Under the pieces are notes generated by a model. The model saw only the letters and a program-made list of their open reading frames with translations, ran no database searches and was not told where the DNA came from. Below, in pieces: positions 45,774 through 53,606 of a DNA stretch of 64,000 nt (its first letter is position 1; the number at the start of each line of letters is the position of its first letter). Both the position numbers and the translations under genes were made by a program. The DNA lies in contig NZ_CP047020.1 of assembly GCF_009796285.1 (NCBI RefSeq), forward strand, positions 806,001 through 870,000, written 5' to 3'. The DNA comes from Streptomyces broussonetiae. Lineage in GTDB: Bacteria; Actinomycetota; Actinomycetes; Streptomycetales; Streptomycetaceae.

Positions 45774-46586
45774 TCAGCTTGCGCTCGGAGCCTGGCGGGC
45801 GTCCTGGCCCTCGGACGCCGTGGAGTCCGGCAGGTAACTCGCCAGACCGCGCAGGATGATCTCCAGACCCACGTCGAAGCGCTCGTCGGAGGAGCCCGTC
45901 ACGATCAGCCCGGACAGGGCTCGCAGGTGGGGAAAGTCCGCCGGTGGCAGGGACGCGAAGTAGTCCCGCATCTCGTCGGCCATCTCGTGCCAGTCGGGAC
46001 TGGCCAGTGAACCACCGTCACCGCCGTGCCGGGCGGCCCGGTCCTGCCACATGCCCTCCTCCAGCACGAAGCCGTCGATGTAGGTGGAGATGAGGTCTCC
46101 GGCCTCCGCGGCGATACGGTCGGGCAGTCCAGCGGTCCGGAAGATGGCCAGCAACGCCTCGACGTGCGGCAGCAGTTCGGCGGTGAAGGGAACGTGGACC
46201 ATGGAGACCCGGGCCATGTCCCGGTGGGACAGCAGGCGCCGCCGTCCGGTACGGGCGTAGTCCCGCACCTGCTCCCGCCATCGTTCAGGGTCGGGTTCGG
46301 GCAGCTCGAAACCGTCGAAGAGCCGGGTGTACATCAGCTCCAGGAGGTCGTCCTTGGAGCGGACATGGGCATAGAGGGCGGAGACCGCGACCCCCAGCTC
46401 GGAGGCCACCTGCCGCATCGACAGCCCGTCGAGCCCCTGACGGTCCAGAACGGCGAAGGCGGCCTCGACGACCCGTTCGCGCGAGAGCGGGGCGCGTGCG
46501 GGTGTGACGTGCACGCGGGCGGGGCGCTCGCGCTCCCAGGGGGACGGCGGAGGAGGTACGGGGGTGCCGGCGGCCGCGTCGGTCAT
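45774..46586 (-). CDS. TetR-family transcriptional repressor (TetR_C domain)
   Basis: The 270-residue protein has the HTH in residues 35-80 (ERVVEAAFAVLDRQGLDGLS, MRQVASELGVAVSALYAHVR) and a TetR-type C-terminal ligand domain with TGRRRLLSHRDMARVSMVHV. It is divergent from an MFS drug-efflux gene, with four near-identical 11-bp dyads between them, so it very likely represses that pump and itself. Confidence 0.9.
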   Translation of the reverse strand: MTDAAAGTPVPPPPSPWERERPARVHVTPARAPLSRERVVEAAFAVLDRQGLDGLSMRQVASELGVAVSALYAHVRSKDDLLELMYTRLFDGFELPEPDPERWREQVRDYARTGRRRLLSHRDMARVSMVHVPFTAELLPHVEALLAIFRTAGLPDRIAAEAGDLISTYIDGFVLEEGMWQDRAARHGGDGGSLASPDWHEMADEMRDYFASLPPADFPHLRALSGLIVTGSSDERFDVGLEIILRGLASYLPDSTASEGQDARQAPSAS

Positions 46587-46605
46587 GAGGACAGTCTAGG
46601 CATCG

Positions 46606-46622
46606 GGAGAACACCGTTCTCC
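46606..46622. promoter_or_regulatory. TetR operator candidate 1
   Basis: GGAGAAC-ACC-GTTCTCC is a perfect dyad with 7-bp arms, 20 bp upstream of the TetR start codon. It contains the 11-mer GAACACCGTTC shared with three further sites near the MFS promoter. Confidence 0.75.
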
Positions 46623-46699
46623 TTCGTGCGGACGTGCATCCACTCGATGCGGAACGCGATATATCTTGTCTTGGTCCGGAGATTGCGCTATATCTTAAT

Positions 46700-46750
46700 G
46701 AACACCGTTCTCCCGGTGAGCACTGTTCGGCTACAGTGAACAGCGTTCAC
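46700..46750. promoter_or_regulatory. Cluster of three TetR operator candidates
   Basis: GAACACCGTTC (46700-46710), GAGCACTGTTC (46718-46728) and GAACAGCGTTC (46738-46748, within the 15-bp dyad GTGAACAGCGTTCAC) lie about 18-20 bp apart, nearly on one face of the DNA. Together with the site at 46606-46622 they give the consensus GARCAnYGTTC or close to it. Confidence 0.75.
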
Positions 46751-46867
46751 CGCGCTGTGCGCGGGCGTCCATCGCCGGGCCCTGCCAGCGGAGCAGGGCA
46801 GCCCGCCCATCCGTCCCACCACGCTCGCGGTCGTCACCGCGGCGCTTGTCTACCGCGAGGAGTTCCG

Positions 46868-48580
46868 ATGTCCACCACCGGTGTCGCGTCCGCCGAGGCG
46901 TCCACCGACTCACCGGCGCCCTACCGATGGCGCTGGGCTGCGCTCTTCGTGATCCTCGCGGCCGAGGTGATGGATCTCCTCGACGCCGTGGTCACGAACA
47001 TCGCCGGCCCCTCCATGCGGGCCGACCTCGGCGGCGGCGCCTCCACTCTGCAGTGGCTCGCCGCCGCGTACACCCTCTCGATGGCCGTTGGGCTCGTCAC
47101 CGGAGGGCGGCTCGGGGACATTCACGGGCGCCGCCGGATGTTCCTGATAGGCGCCGCCGGCTTCACTGTGGGCTCGCTGCTGTGCGCGGTGTCCGTGTCG
47201 CCCGGGATGCTGATCGGCGCCCGGGTCGTACAGGGTCTGTTCGGAGCGGTCATGCTGCCGCAGGGCCTCGGCATGATCAAGGAGATGTTCCCGCCGCGGG
47301 AGTCGCAGAAGGCCTTCGGCATGTTCGGCCCGGTCATGGGACTGTCCGCCGTGTGCGGGCCGATCCTGGCGGGCTGGCTCGTGGACGCCGACTACCTCGG
47401 CACCGGCTGGCGGATGATCTTCCTCATCAACCTCCCGCTGGGTGCCGCGGCCTTCCTCGGTGCTCTGCGCTATCTGCCGCGAGGCAGGTCCGGCACCAGG
47501 CCGCGTCTGGACATCCCCGGGATGCTCCTGGTCTCACTGGGCGCGCTGCTCATCATCTACCCGCTGGTCCAGGGCCGTGAGTACGACTGGCCCCTGTGGA
47601 CGTTCCTGATGATGGGCGCCTCGGCGGTCGTCCTGGCCGCCTTCGCCGCGTACGAGTCGCGCCGCAGCAAGGCAGGCCGGGACCCGCTGGTCGTTCCCAC
47701 CCTGTTCCGCAAGCGCGGATTCAGCGGCGGCATGGCCCTCGGCCTGGTCTTCTTCTCGACCATGCAGGGCTTCATGCTGGTCTTCAACCTCTACACCCAG
47801 ATCGGCCTCGGCTATTCCCCGCTCAGGGCCGGCCTGGTGATGGTGCCCTGGTCGGGCGGCATGATCGTCGGCTTCGGCGTGGCTCAGGGTGTCGCCCGGT
47901 TCGGGCGGGCCGTGCTGCAGGCGGGCGCGCTGGTCATGGCGGTCGGCGTGTTCGGCGTGTGGCTGACCCTCGACATGGCGGGCAGCGGCGTCGGCCCCTG
48001 GCAGCTGGTGCCGGCCCTGCTCGTCACCGGCATCGGGATGGGCCTGCTCATGGCGCCGTTCTTCGACATCGTGCTCGCCAGCGTCGAGCAGCACGAGACC
48101 GGCTCGGCGTCCGGCACGATGACCGCGATGCAGCAGCTCGGCGGCGCGTTCGGCGTCGCGCTCCTCGGCACCGTGTTCTTCGGTCTGCTGGGCGGCGGGA
48201 TCGCCACCGCCGTCGACCAGCACGCGGACGGCCTGCGCGGGCAGTTGGCCGCCGCGCACGTCGCCCCCGCCGCCCGGGAGCGCGTCGTGGCGGACCTGCG
48301 TGCATGCGCCTCGGACCGCGCCGTCGCCAAGGACCCCGCCGCGACCCCCGTGTCCTGCGCGCGCCTGGAGAAGGACACCCGGTCCGCCGTGACCTCGCCT
48401 CAGGCCGGCGCCCGCATACCCGCCGTACTGCAGGACACTGCGTCGTCGGCCTTCCAAAGCGGCTTCGGCTCCGTGATGAAGACGGTGCTGTGGATCGTCG
48501 ACGGCATGCTCGCCCTCACTTTCCTGCTCGCGTTCCTCCTGCCACGCCACGCGCGCCCGGAGGATGCGGCCGGGCACTGA
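46868..48580 (+). CDS. MFS drug:H+ antiporter (DHA2/EmrB-QacA family)
   Basis: The 570-residue membrane protein has 14 predicted helices. Motif A is GGRLGDIHGRRRMFLIG and motif C-like GPVMGLSAVCGPILAGWL. The acidic residues in VILAAEVMDLLDAVVTN (helix 1) are typical of the family. A large loop, about residues 455-515, lies before the last helix (ADLRACASDRAVAKDPAATP). It should export a drug or metabolite. It is controlled by the divergent TetR. ATG 46868 is preceded by GAGGAG, and the longer open frame upstream runs through the operators and is not coding. A very strong terminator follows. Confidence 0.92.
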   Translation: MSTTGVASAEASTDSPAPYRWRWAALFVILAAEVMDLLDAVVTNIAGPSMRADLGGGASTLQWLAAAYTLSMAVGLVTGGRLGDIHGRRRMFLIGAAGFTVGSLLCAVSVSPGMLIGARVVQGLFGAVMLPQGLGMIKEMFPPRESQKAFGMFGPVMGLSAVCGPILAGWLVDADYLGTGWRMIFLINLPLGAAAFLGALRYLPRGRSGTRPRLDIPGMLLVSLGALLIIYPLVQGREYDWPLWTFLMMGASAVVLAAFAAYESRRSKAGRDPLVVPTLFRKRGFSGGMALGLVFFSTMQGFMLVFNLYTQIGLGYSPLRAGLVMVPWSGGMIVGFGVAQGVARFGRAVLQAGALVMAVGVFGVWLTLDMAGSGVGPWQLVPALLVTGIGMGLLMAPFFDIVLASVEQHETGSASGTMTAMQQLGGAFGVALLGTVFFGLLGGGIATAVDQHADGLRGQLAAAHVAPAARERVVADLRACASDRAVAKDPAATPVSCARLEKDTRSAVTSPQAGARIPAVLQDTASSAFQSGFGSVMKTVLWIVDGMLALTFLLAFLLPRHARPEDAAGH

Positions 48581-48597
48581 GCCTCGACCGCACCGCG

Positions 48598-48652
48598 GCG
48601 CACGGGACGGCCTGGCACCGCTGAGCGGCGACTGCCCGGCCGTCCCGTGCGC
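48598..48652 (+). terminator. Strong terminator after the MFS gene
   Basis: GCGCACGGGACGGCC (48598-48612) pairs perfectly over 15 bp with GGCCGTCCCGTGCGC (48638-48652). The 25-nt loop contains a small CCGC/GCGG hairpin. From 48653 to 49159 I see no gene. Confidence 0.8.
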
Positions 48653-49159
48653 ACGGCCGTCCCCGCCGCCCGGGCCTTCCCCGCCGCCCGGCGGACGGAG
48701 CCGTGTCAGCCTCCCCCGACCTCGGGGTTGGCGCAGTGGGCCAACGGCTCGCCGCGCAGGAAACGCCCTGCCTCGGCGGCGACGATCCGGGCGTCCTTGG
48801 ACTTCGTGTGCCCGCCGGATCTCCCGCCTCGGACCGCAAAGGGCAAGCGCGGCGCCTCTGTTGACCGAGGCGGCCTTGCGCTGCGGGGATCACTCCGGAT
48901 CCGGCTCCGTGTCCTCTCCGTTCCACGAGTAGAGGTGCTCCGGCCGGCCGGTGCCGGTCTCCGGATGGGCGCTGCCCGCATCCGGGTGGCGCGCCCGGGG
49001 ATCACACCCGCGAGTGACCGGGGCGGTGTCCGCCGGAGACGACGGCGACGACGCGTACTTGGGCGCAGGAGCGCCAGAGGGTAAACCGGTGTCGCGGGAC
49101 GGCACGGTGCAGCGATCATGGTTCGGACACGGACCGTCCCTGACGAGGAATCGCCGACC

Positions 49160-49810
49160 ATGCCTGTGCCTGCCGACCCGACCGTCCTGCATCCGATGCC
49201 TCAGCAGCCGCGGGTGGTGCTGCTCAAACCACTGGTGAAGTCACCGCTGATCGAGGTCGGTGAGTACTCCTACTACGACGACCCGGACGACCCGACCGCG
49301 TTCGAGACACGCAATGTGCTCTACCACTACGGGCCGGAGAAGCTGGTCATCGGCAAGTTCTGCGCGCTGGGCACGGGCGTGCGGTTCATCATGAACGGCG
49401 CCAACCACCGTATGGACGGCCCCTCGACCTTCCCCTTCCCCACCATGGGCGGGTCGTGGGCCGACCACTTCGACCTGCTCACCGGGCTGCCGAGCCGAGG
49501 GGACACCGTGGTCGGCAACGACGTCTGGTTCGGCCACGGCACGACGGTGATGCCCGGCGTGCGCATCGGACACGGCGCGATCATCGGCACCGGCGCGGTG
49601 GTCACCGGCGACGTGCCCGACTACGGCATCGTCGGCGGCAACCCGGCCCGCCTCATCCGTACCCGCTACAGCGACGAGGACATCGCCCGGTTGCTGGCCG
49701 TGGCCTGGTGGGACTGGCCCACGGAGCACATCACCGAACATGTGCGGACGATCATGTCGGGCAGCATCGCGGATCTGGAGGCCGCCGCACCGGACACCTC
49801 ACAGATGTGA
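49160..49810 (+). CDS. Streptogramin A O-acetyltransferase family (Vat-type xenobiotic acetyltransferase)
   Basis: The 216-residue protein has left-handed beta-helix hexapeptide repeats ([LIV]GxGxx, for example VVGNDVWFGHGTTVMPGVRI and GHGAIIGTGAVVTGDVPDYG). The catalytic His is H83 in NGANHRMDG, equivalent to His82 of VatD as I recall. The C-terminal helix includes WWDWPTEHI. Characterised relatives acetylate type A streptogramins, and others in the family act on chloramphenicol. It is a resistance-type enzyme. The ATG at 49160 is chosen for GAGGAA 9 bases upstream, with an ATG at 49118 possible. It is not next to the vgb-like gene. Confidence 0.87.
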   Translation: MPVPADPTVLHPMPQQPRVVLLKPLVKSPLIEVGEYSYYDDPDDPTAFETRNVLYHYGPEKLVIGKFCALGTGVRFIMNGANHRMDGPSTFPFPTMGGSWADHFDLLTGLPSRGDTVVGNDVWFGHGTTVMPGVRIGHGAIIGTGAVVTGDVPDYGIVGGNPARLIRTRYSDEDIARLLAVAWWDWPTEHITEHVRTIMSGSIADLEAAAPDTSQM

Positions 49811-49857
49811 GGCGTTGCATCCCGGCCCCGGAACACTGGACGCAGGCTCGCGTGCGG

Positions 49858-51195
49858 CTACGTCCCCATGCGGCGTACGACCACCGTGATGGGGCCGACC
49901 TCCCCGAAGTAGGCGTCCTCGCCTCCGTAGGCCGTGTGGAAGGATCTCTGCATGTCCGCCACGGTGTAGATCGCGGCGATCGCGGCCTGCCGGGCCGGCG
50001 GATTGCCGTTGTCGGACCAGACCTCCAGGGTGATGCAGTCCTGGCCGTCGCGTGCCACCACGGCTGCGGCATGGAACTGGCTCATCTCCGTGCCGTCCGG
50101 TTTCGTCGCGACGATCACGAAGGCTTCGCCGGGCTGCGGGTCGGCCGCCTCGTTGCGGGCGCCGGCGAAGCTGCGCGCCTGCCGGCGGTTGGACGAGTCC
50201 GACTTGCCGAACGCCTCCGTACGGACACTGCCGCGAGAACGAATGTCGATGGTGCTGTACTCGCCCTCGCCCCAATCCAGTTGGCCCACCTGGTTGTTGA
50301 TGATCTCCTCGGCGGCGTGCAGGCAGTCGAGAAGGATGGGGCCGCCGAGCCAGTACTGGTTGTACGTCCGCCCGCCGATCTGCGCCTGCTGACCGGCGGC
50401 CCGCAGAGCCGTCGCGAGATCGCCGGCCGGCACGTCGTCGCGGACCCAGACGTGTTGGCCCTGGGGATCGATCGCATAGCGCCCGCTCTCGGAGACATGA
50501 ATCTGTCCGAGGCTCTGATCCTCAACAGTGGTGTAACGCTGGACGACTTCACTGCCCGATGCCCCTCGGGCGGTCTCGTGGGCCTCGCCGGTTTCCGCAC
50601 GGGTCTCACCGGCGGACGCCGTGCGACGCTGCATCACCCGCGTCGCGTTCGCCTCGGCCTCTCGCTCGAAGCGGTCGGCGGGGTCGGAGATCCGCAGCCC
50701 GCTGCCGTTGTCGGTACCGGCGACAGGTCCCTGCCGCTGCTGGATGACGTGGGTGAGTTCATGGGCGAGGGTGTGTTTGTCGGCGCCGCCGTCTCCGATG
50801 ACGATGTGGTTGCCGCTGGTGTAGGCCCGTGCGCCCACTTCGGTGGCGGAAGCGCGGGCCGTGCCGCCCGTGTGGATGCGGACGTCGGAGAAGTCCGCGC
50901 CGAGCCGCGTCTCCATCTCGGCACGCAGCGGCTCGTCCAGTGGCCGCCCGGGCGAGCGCAGCACGCCGTGCACCGCGGAACGCTGCACAGCCGGCTCGTG
51001 ATCACGGCCCGGATCGCCCCGCTGCTCCTCGATCATCCGTGTCACCGCCGCGTTTCCGACGGTGCGTTGCAGGGCCGCGGCCGTCTGCGCGGGCATGCTC
51101 CCGCCGGCAGGCCGTGTCGCCGTGGCTGCCTGCCGCTGTGCGTTCGGCGGGCGCCGTTGACCGTGGTTCTTCTCCGGCTGTTCCTTCGCGTGCAT
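49858..51195 (-). CDS. DUF4157-domain protein with a papain-like C-terminal domain, candidate eCIS effector
   Basis: The 445-residue protein has no signal peptide. The N-terminus is Gln/Arg/Pro-rich and unstructured (MHAKEQPEKNHGQRRPPNAQ). The DUF4157 domain includes SMPAQTAAALQRTVGNAAVT, then GADFSDVRIHTGGTARASAT and the zinc motif HELTHVIQQRQG with H145, E146 and H149. DUF4157 is known as a frequent domain of proteins loaded into extracellular contractile injection systems. The C-terminal half is different: C291 (ILLDCLHAAEEI), H375 (MSQFHAAAVVA) and D395 (EVWSDNGN) form a papain-fold-like Cys-His-Asp pattern. I infer a delivered enzyme or toxin. It stands alone. Confidence 0.75.
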   Translation of the reverse strand: MHAKEQPEKNHGQRRPPNAQRQAATATRPAGGSMPAQTAAALQRTVGNAAVTRMIEEQRGDPGRDHEPAVQRSAVHGVLRSPGRPLDEPLRAEMETRLGADFSDVRIHTGGTARASATEVGARAYTSGNHIVIGDGGADKHTLAHELTHVIQQRQGPVAGTDNGSGLRISDPADRFEREAEANATRVMQRRTASAGETRAETGEAHETARGASGSEVVQRYTTVEDQSLGQIHVSESGRYAIDPQGQHVWVRDDVPAGDLATALRAAGQQAQIGGRTYNQYWLGGPILLDCLHAAEEIINNQVGQLDWGEGEYSTIDIRSRGSVRTEAFGKSDSSNRRQARSFAGARNEAADPQPGEAFVIVATKPDGTEMSQFHAAAVVARDGQDCITLEVWSDNGNPPARQAAIAAIYTVADMQRSFHTAYGGEDAYFGEVGPITVVVRRMGT

Positions 51196-51343
51196 GTCGG
51201 ATTCTTCCTGCAGGGTCCTGCCTTTCTACGCAGGCGGCAGCCCCGCGGGAAAGGTACGGACGGGCAGCCATGAGTGCACGATCACGTGCCCGAGGGCACA
51301 GCGACGCGTGTCGGCCGGGTTGCGGGCCTCGTACTGTATCCGC

Positions 51344-52159
51344 GTGACCGATCCGATCCCCCGCCCGCAGTCCCTCCTGCTCAGCTTCCTCGGCGACGAG
51401 GTGCTGGGCCGTGGGGTGTGCGTCTACACCGGGAGCGTCATCGAGGTGTTCCGGCGTGCCGGGGTCGGCGAGCAGGCCACCCGGTCCACCCTCACCCGTA
51501 TGGTCGGCCGCGGTCTGCTCTGCCGTCGGCGGGAGGGACGGCGGACGTACGTCGGCCTCACCGACCGCTCGGAGGCGATCCTGCGCGACGGCGAGCGGCG
51601 CATCTGGAGGACCGGCGCGGTCAACCGGGACTGGGACGGCACCTGGACCCTGCTCGGCTTCTCACTCCCGGAGTCGTGGCAACGCCAACGGCATGATCTG
51701 CGCTCCCAGTTGACGTGGGCGGGCTTCGGCGCACTGTTCAACGGCCTGTGGATCGCGCCGGGCGAGGTCGACGTCTCCGGGATCGTCGCCGAACTGGGCC
51801 TGGCCTCACACGTGAAGGTCTTCCGCGCCCACGCGGACATCGGCACGGACATCGCCGAGATGATCAACGACACCTGGGATCTTCACAAACTGGCCGCCCG
51901 CTACCGCGACTTCGACGTGTCCTGGCGGCCCTTCGCGGCGACGGACCCGACCGGTGAGGACGCCCTCGCACGGCGCCTGCGGCTGACCGCCGAGTGGCTC
52001 CAGGTCATCCGCGGCGACCCCCGCCTGCCCGTACGACACCTTCCGGCGGACTGGCCCGCGGCCGGGGCGGAGACGACGTTCCGCGCGGTGCACGCCCGGC
52101 TGGAAGCGCCGGCCCGGGACGCGGCTCGACGCCTGATCGAGACACTTCCGACGGCCTAG
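51344..52159 (+). CDS. PaaX-family transcriptional regulator
   Basis: The 271-residue protein has an N-terminal winged helix (LLLSFLGDEVLGRGVCVYTG, VGEQATRSTLTRMVGRGLLC) and the PaaX core (GTWTLLGFSLPESWQRQRHD, WAGFGALFNGLWIAPG, and TLDLHKLAARY-like text). PaaX classically represses phenylacetate degradation, and no paa genes are nearby, so its target is unknown. Start GTG 51344 begins just before the HTH. Confidence 0.87.
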   Translation: MTDPIPRPQSLLLSFLGDEVLGRGVCVYTGSVIEVFRRAGVGEQATRSTLTRMVGRGLLCRRREGRRTYVGLTDRSEAILRDGERRIWRTGAVNRDWDGTWTLLGFSLPESWQRQRHDLRSQLTWAGFGALFNGLWIAPGEVDVSGIVAELGLASHVKVFRAHADIGTDIAEMINDTWDLHKLAARYRDFDVSWRPFAATDPTGEDALARRLRLTAEWLQVIRGDPRLPVRHLPADWPAAGAETTFRAVHARLEAPARDAARRLIETLPTA

Positions 52160-52232
52160 CGTCCTTCGCGCCTGCCGAACGTGCCGCGCGTAGCGCGTCT
52201 TTCGCGCATCGGCGCATCCGCACCAGGTACGT

Positions 52233-52256
52233 GTATCCGTATCCGTATCCGTATCC
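52233..52256. repeat. 6-bp tandem repeat, 4 copies
   Basis: GTATCC is repeated four times in the intergenic region after the PaaX gene, in an unusually AT-rich stretch for this sequence. Confidence 0.9.
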
Positions 52257-52381
52257 GACGTGATGTTGTGCATTGCATTGACGGCCGCAAGGAATCAGCC
52301 CTACATTCCTCACGCATTCGTTCAGTGCACTGAGCATGTGCCCGGGACCCGCTCCGCAACCGCCCAGAAGGAGCCGACACC

Positions 52382-53590
52382 ATGCGTGCCAGCACCCGTC
52401 CGCGCACTCACCACACTCCCCGCACCCGTGTGCGCGCCGCCCTGACCATCCTGGCCACGCTCACGTCCGTGGCGCTCACCACCGTCCCCGCACCGGCGGC
52501 CCAGGCCGACACCGCGGCCGGTACCCACCTCACCGGTACCCTCTCCGACGGCGCCGCCTGGATCGCGGACGTCCCCGCCCGCTGGAACGGCACCCTGCTG
52601 CTGTTCAGCCATGGCTTCGGCCCGACCGTGGCCAGGGACGCCCCCTCGGACGACGTACGCACCGAGCTGCTCGCCGAGGGCTACGCGATGGCCGGGTCGT
52701 CGTACGACCCCCGTGGTTCGATGTGGGCGCTGAACAGTGCCGAACGCGACCAGTTCGCCACCCTCGACGCCGTCACCGCGAGGATCGGAGCCCCGCGGCG
52801 CACGCTCGCCGTCGGCCAGTCCATGGGCGGGCTCGTCAACGCGCAGATCGCCCGTGACGGTGCCGGCCGAATCGACGGCGCGCTCGGGCTGTGCGGCCTG
52901 GTCGCGGGCGGCACCGATCTGGACAACTACCAGCTCGACGCCGAGTACGCCCTCGCCCGGCTGCTCGTGCCGGGCAAGGGCATCGACCTGGTCCGCTTCG
53001 GCTCGGCCGATGACGCCGCCGCCACGGCCGAGCAGCTCACCGACGCCGTCACCGCCGCCCAGTCCACCCCGCAGGGCCGCGCCCGGATCGCCCTTGCCGC
53101 GGCCTTCCTCAACCTGCCCGCCTGGGCACCCGGAAAGGACCGGCCCGCTCCGACCGACTGGGCGGACCAGGAGGACCAGCAGTACGCGTGGTTCGCGCAG
53201 GGCATCCTGGCGTTCGTCGAGGGCGGCCGGTACGCCGTCGAGCAATCCGTGGGCGGCAACAACTCCTGGAACCAGGGCGTGGATTACGCCCGTCTGCTCG
53301 CCGGCTCCGTCCACGCCCCGCAGGTCCGCGCGCTGTACCGGGCGGCCGGGCTTGAGCAGGCCTATGTCGAGCGGCAGGGCCACTGCACGTTCACCACCGC
53401 CGAGACCGTGGCCGCCCTGCACGCGCTCGAACACCGTGTCACCGGCGGACACTGGGACGACGCCGCGACCCCGGCCGCGCTGCAGAAGTCCGCCACCGCG
53501 CTCGGCCTCGACGGAGCGGCGTACGTCCCGTACCGCCCGGCACGCCTGACGGTCGGCCGTGACCGCCCGGCGCACCCCACCCACCACTGA
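52382..53590 (+). CDS. Secreted alpha/beta hydrolase
   Basis: The 402-residue preprotein has a signal peptide (residues 1 to about 42, ALTILATLTSVALTTVPAPA, cleaved near AQA). The hydrolase domain has LLFSHGFGP and nucleophile elbow LAVGQSMGGLVNAQ (GxSxG, Ser near residue 142). A late His in RQGHCTFTTAE is a triad candidate. Related Streptomyces proteins are annotated as secreted hydrolases of unknown substrate. AAGGAG precedes the ATG. The MFS gene starts 16 bp after its stop, so the two form an operon. Confidence 0.87.
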   Translation: MRASTRPRTHHTPRTRVRAALTILATLTSVALTTVPAPAAQADTAAGTHLTGTLSDGAAWIADVPARWNGTLLLFSHGFGPTVARDAPSDDVRTELLAEGYAMAGSSYDPRGSMWALNSAERDQFATLDAVTARIGAPRRTLAVGQSMGGLVNAQIARDGAGRIDGALGLCGLVAGGTDLDNYQLDAEYALARLLVPGKGIDLVRFGSADDAAATAEQLTDAVTAAQSTPQGRARIALAAAFLNLPAWAPGKDRPAPTDWADQEDQQYAWFAQGILAFVEGGRYAVEQSVGGNNSWNQGVDYARLLAGSVHAPQVRALYRAAGLEQAYVERQGHCTFTTAETVAALHALEHRVTGGHWDDAATPAALQKSATALGLDGAAYVPYRPARLTVGRDRPAHPTHH

Positions 53591-53606
53591 CTTCGGGGAC
53601 CCGCTC

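Noticed and set aside
52233..52256. The GTATCC repeats as a CRISPR fragment
   Set aside because: Units are 6 bp without spacers.
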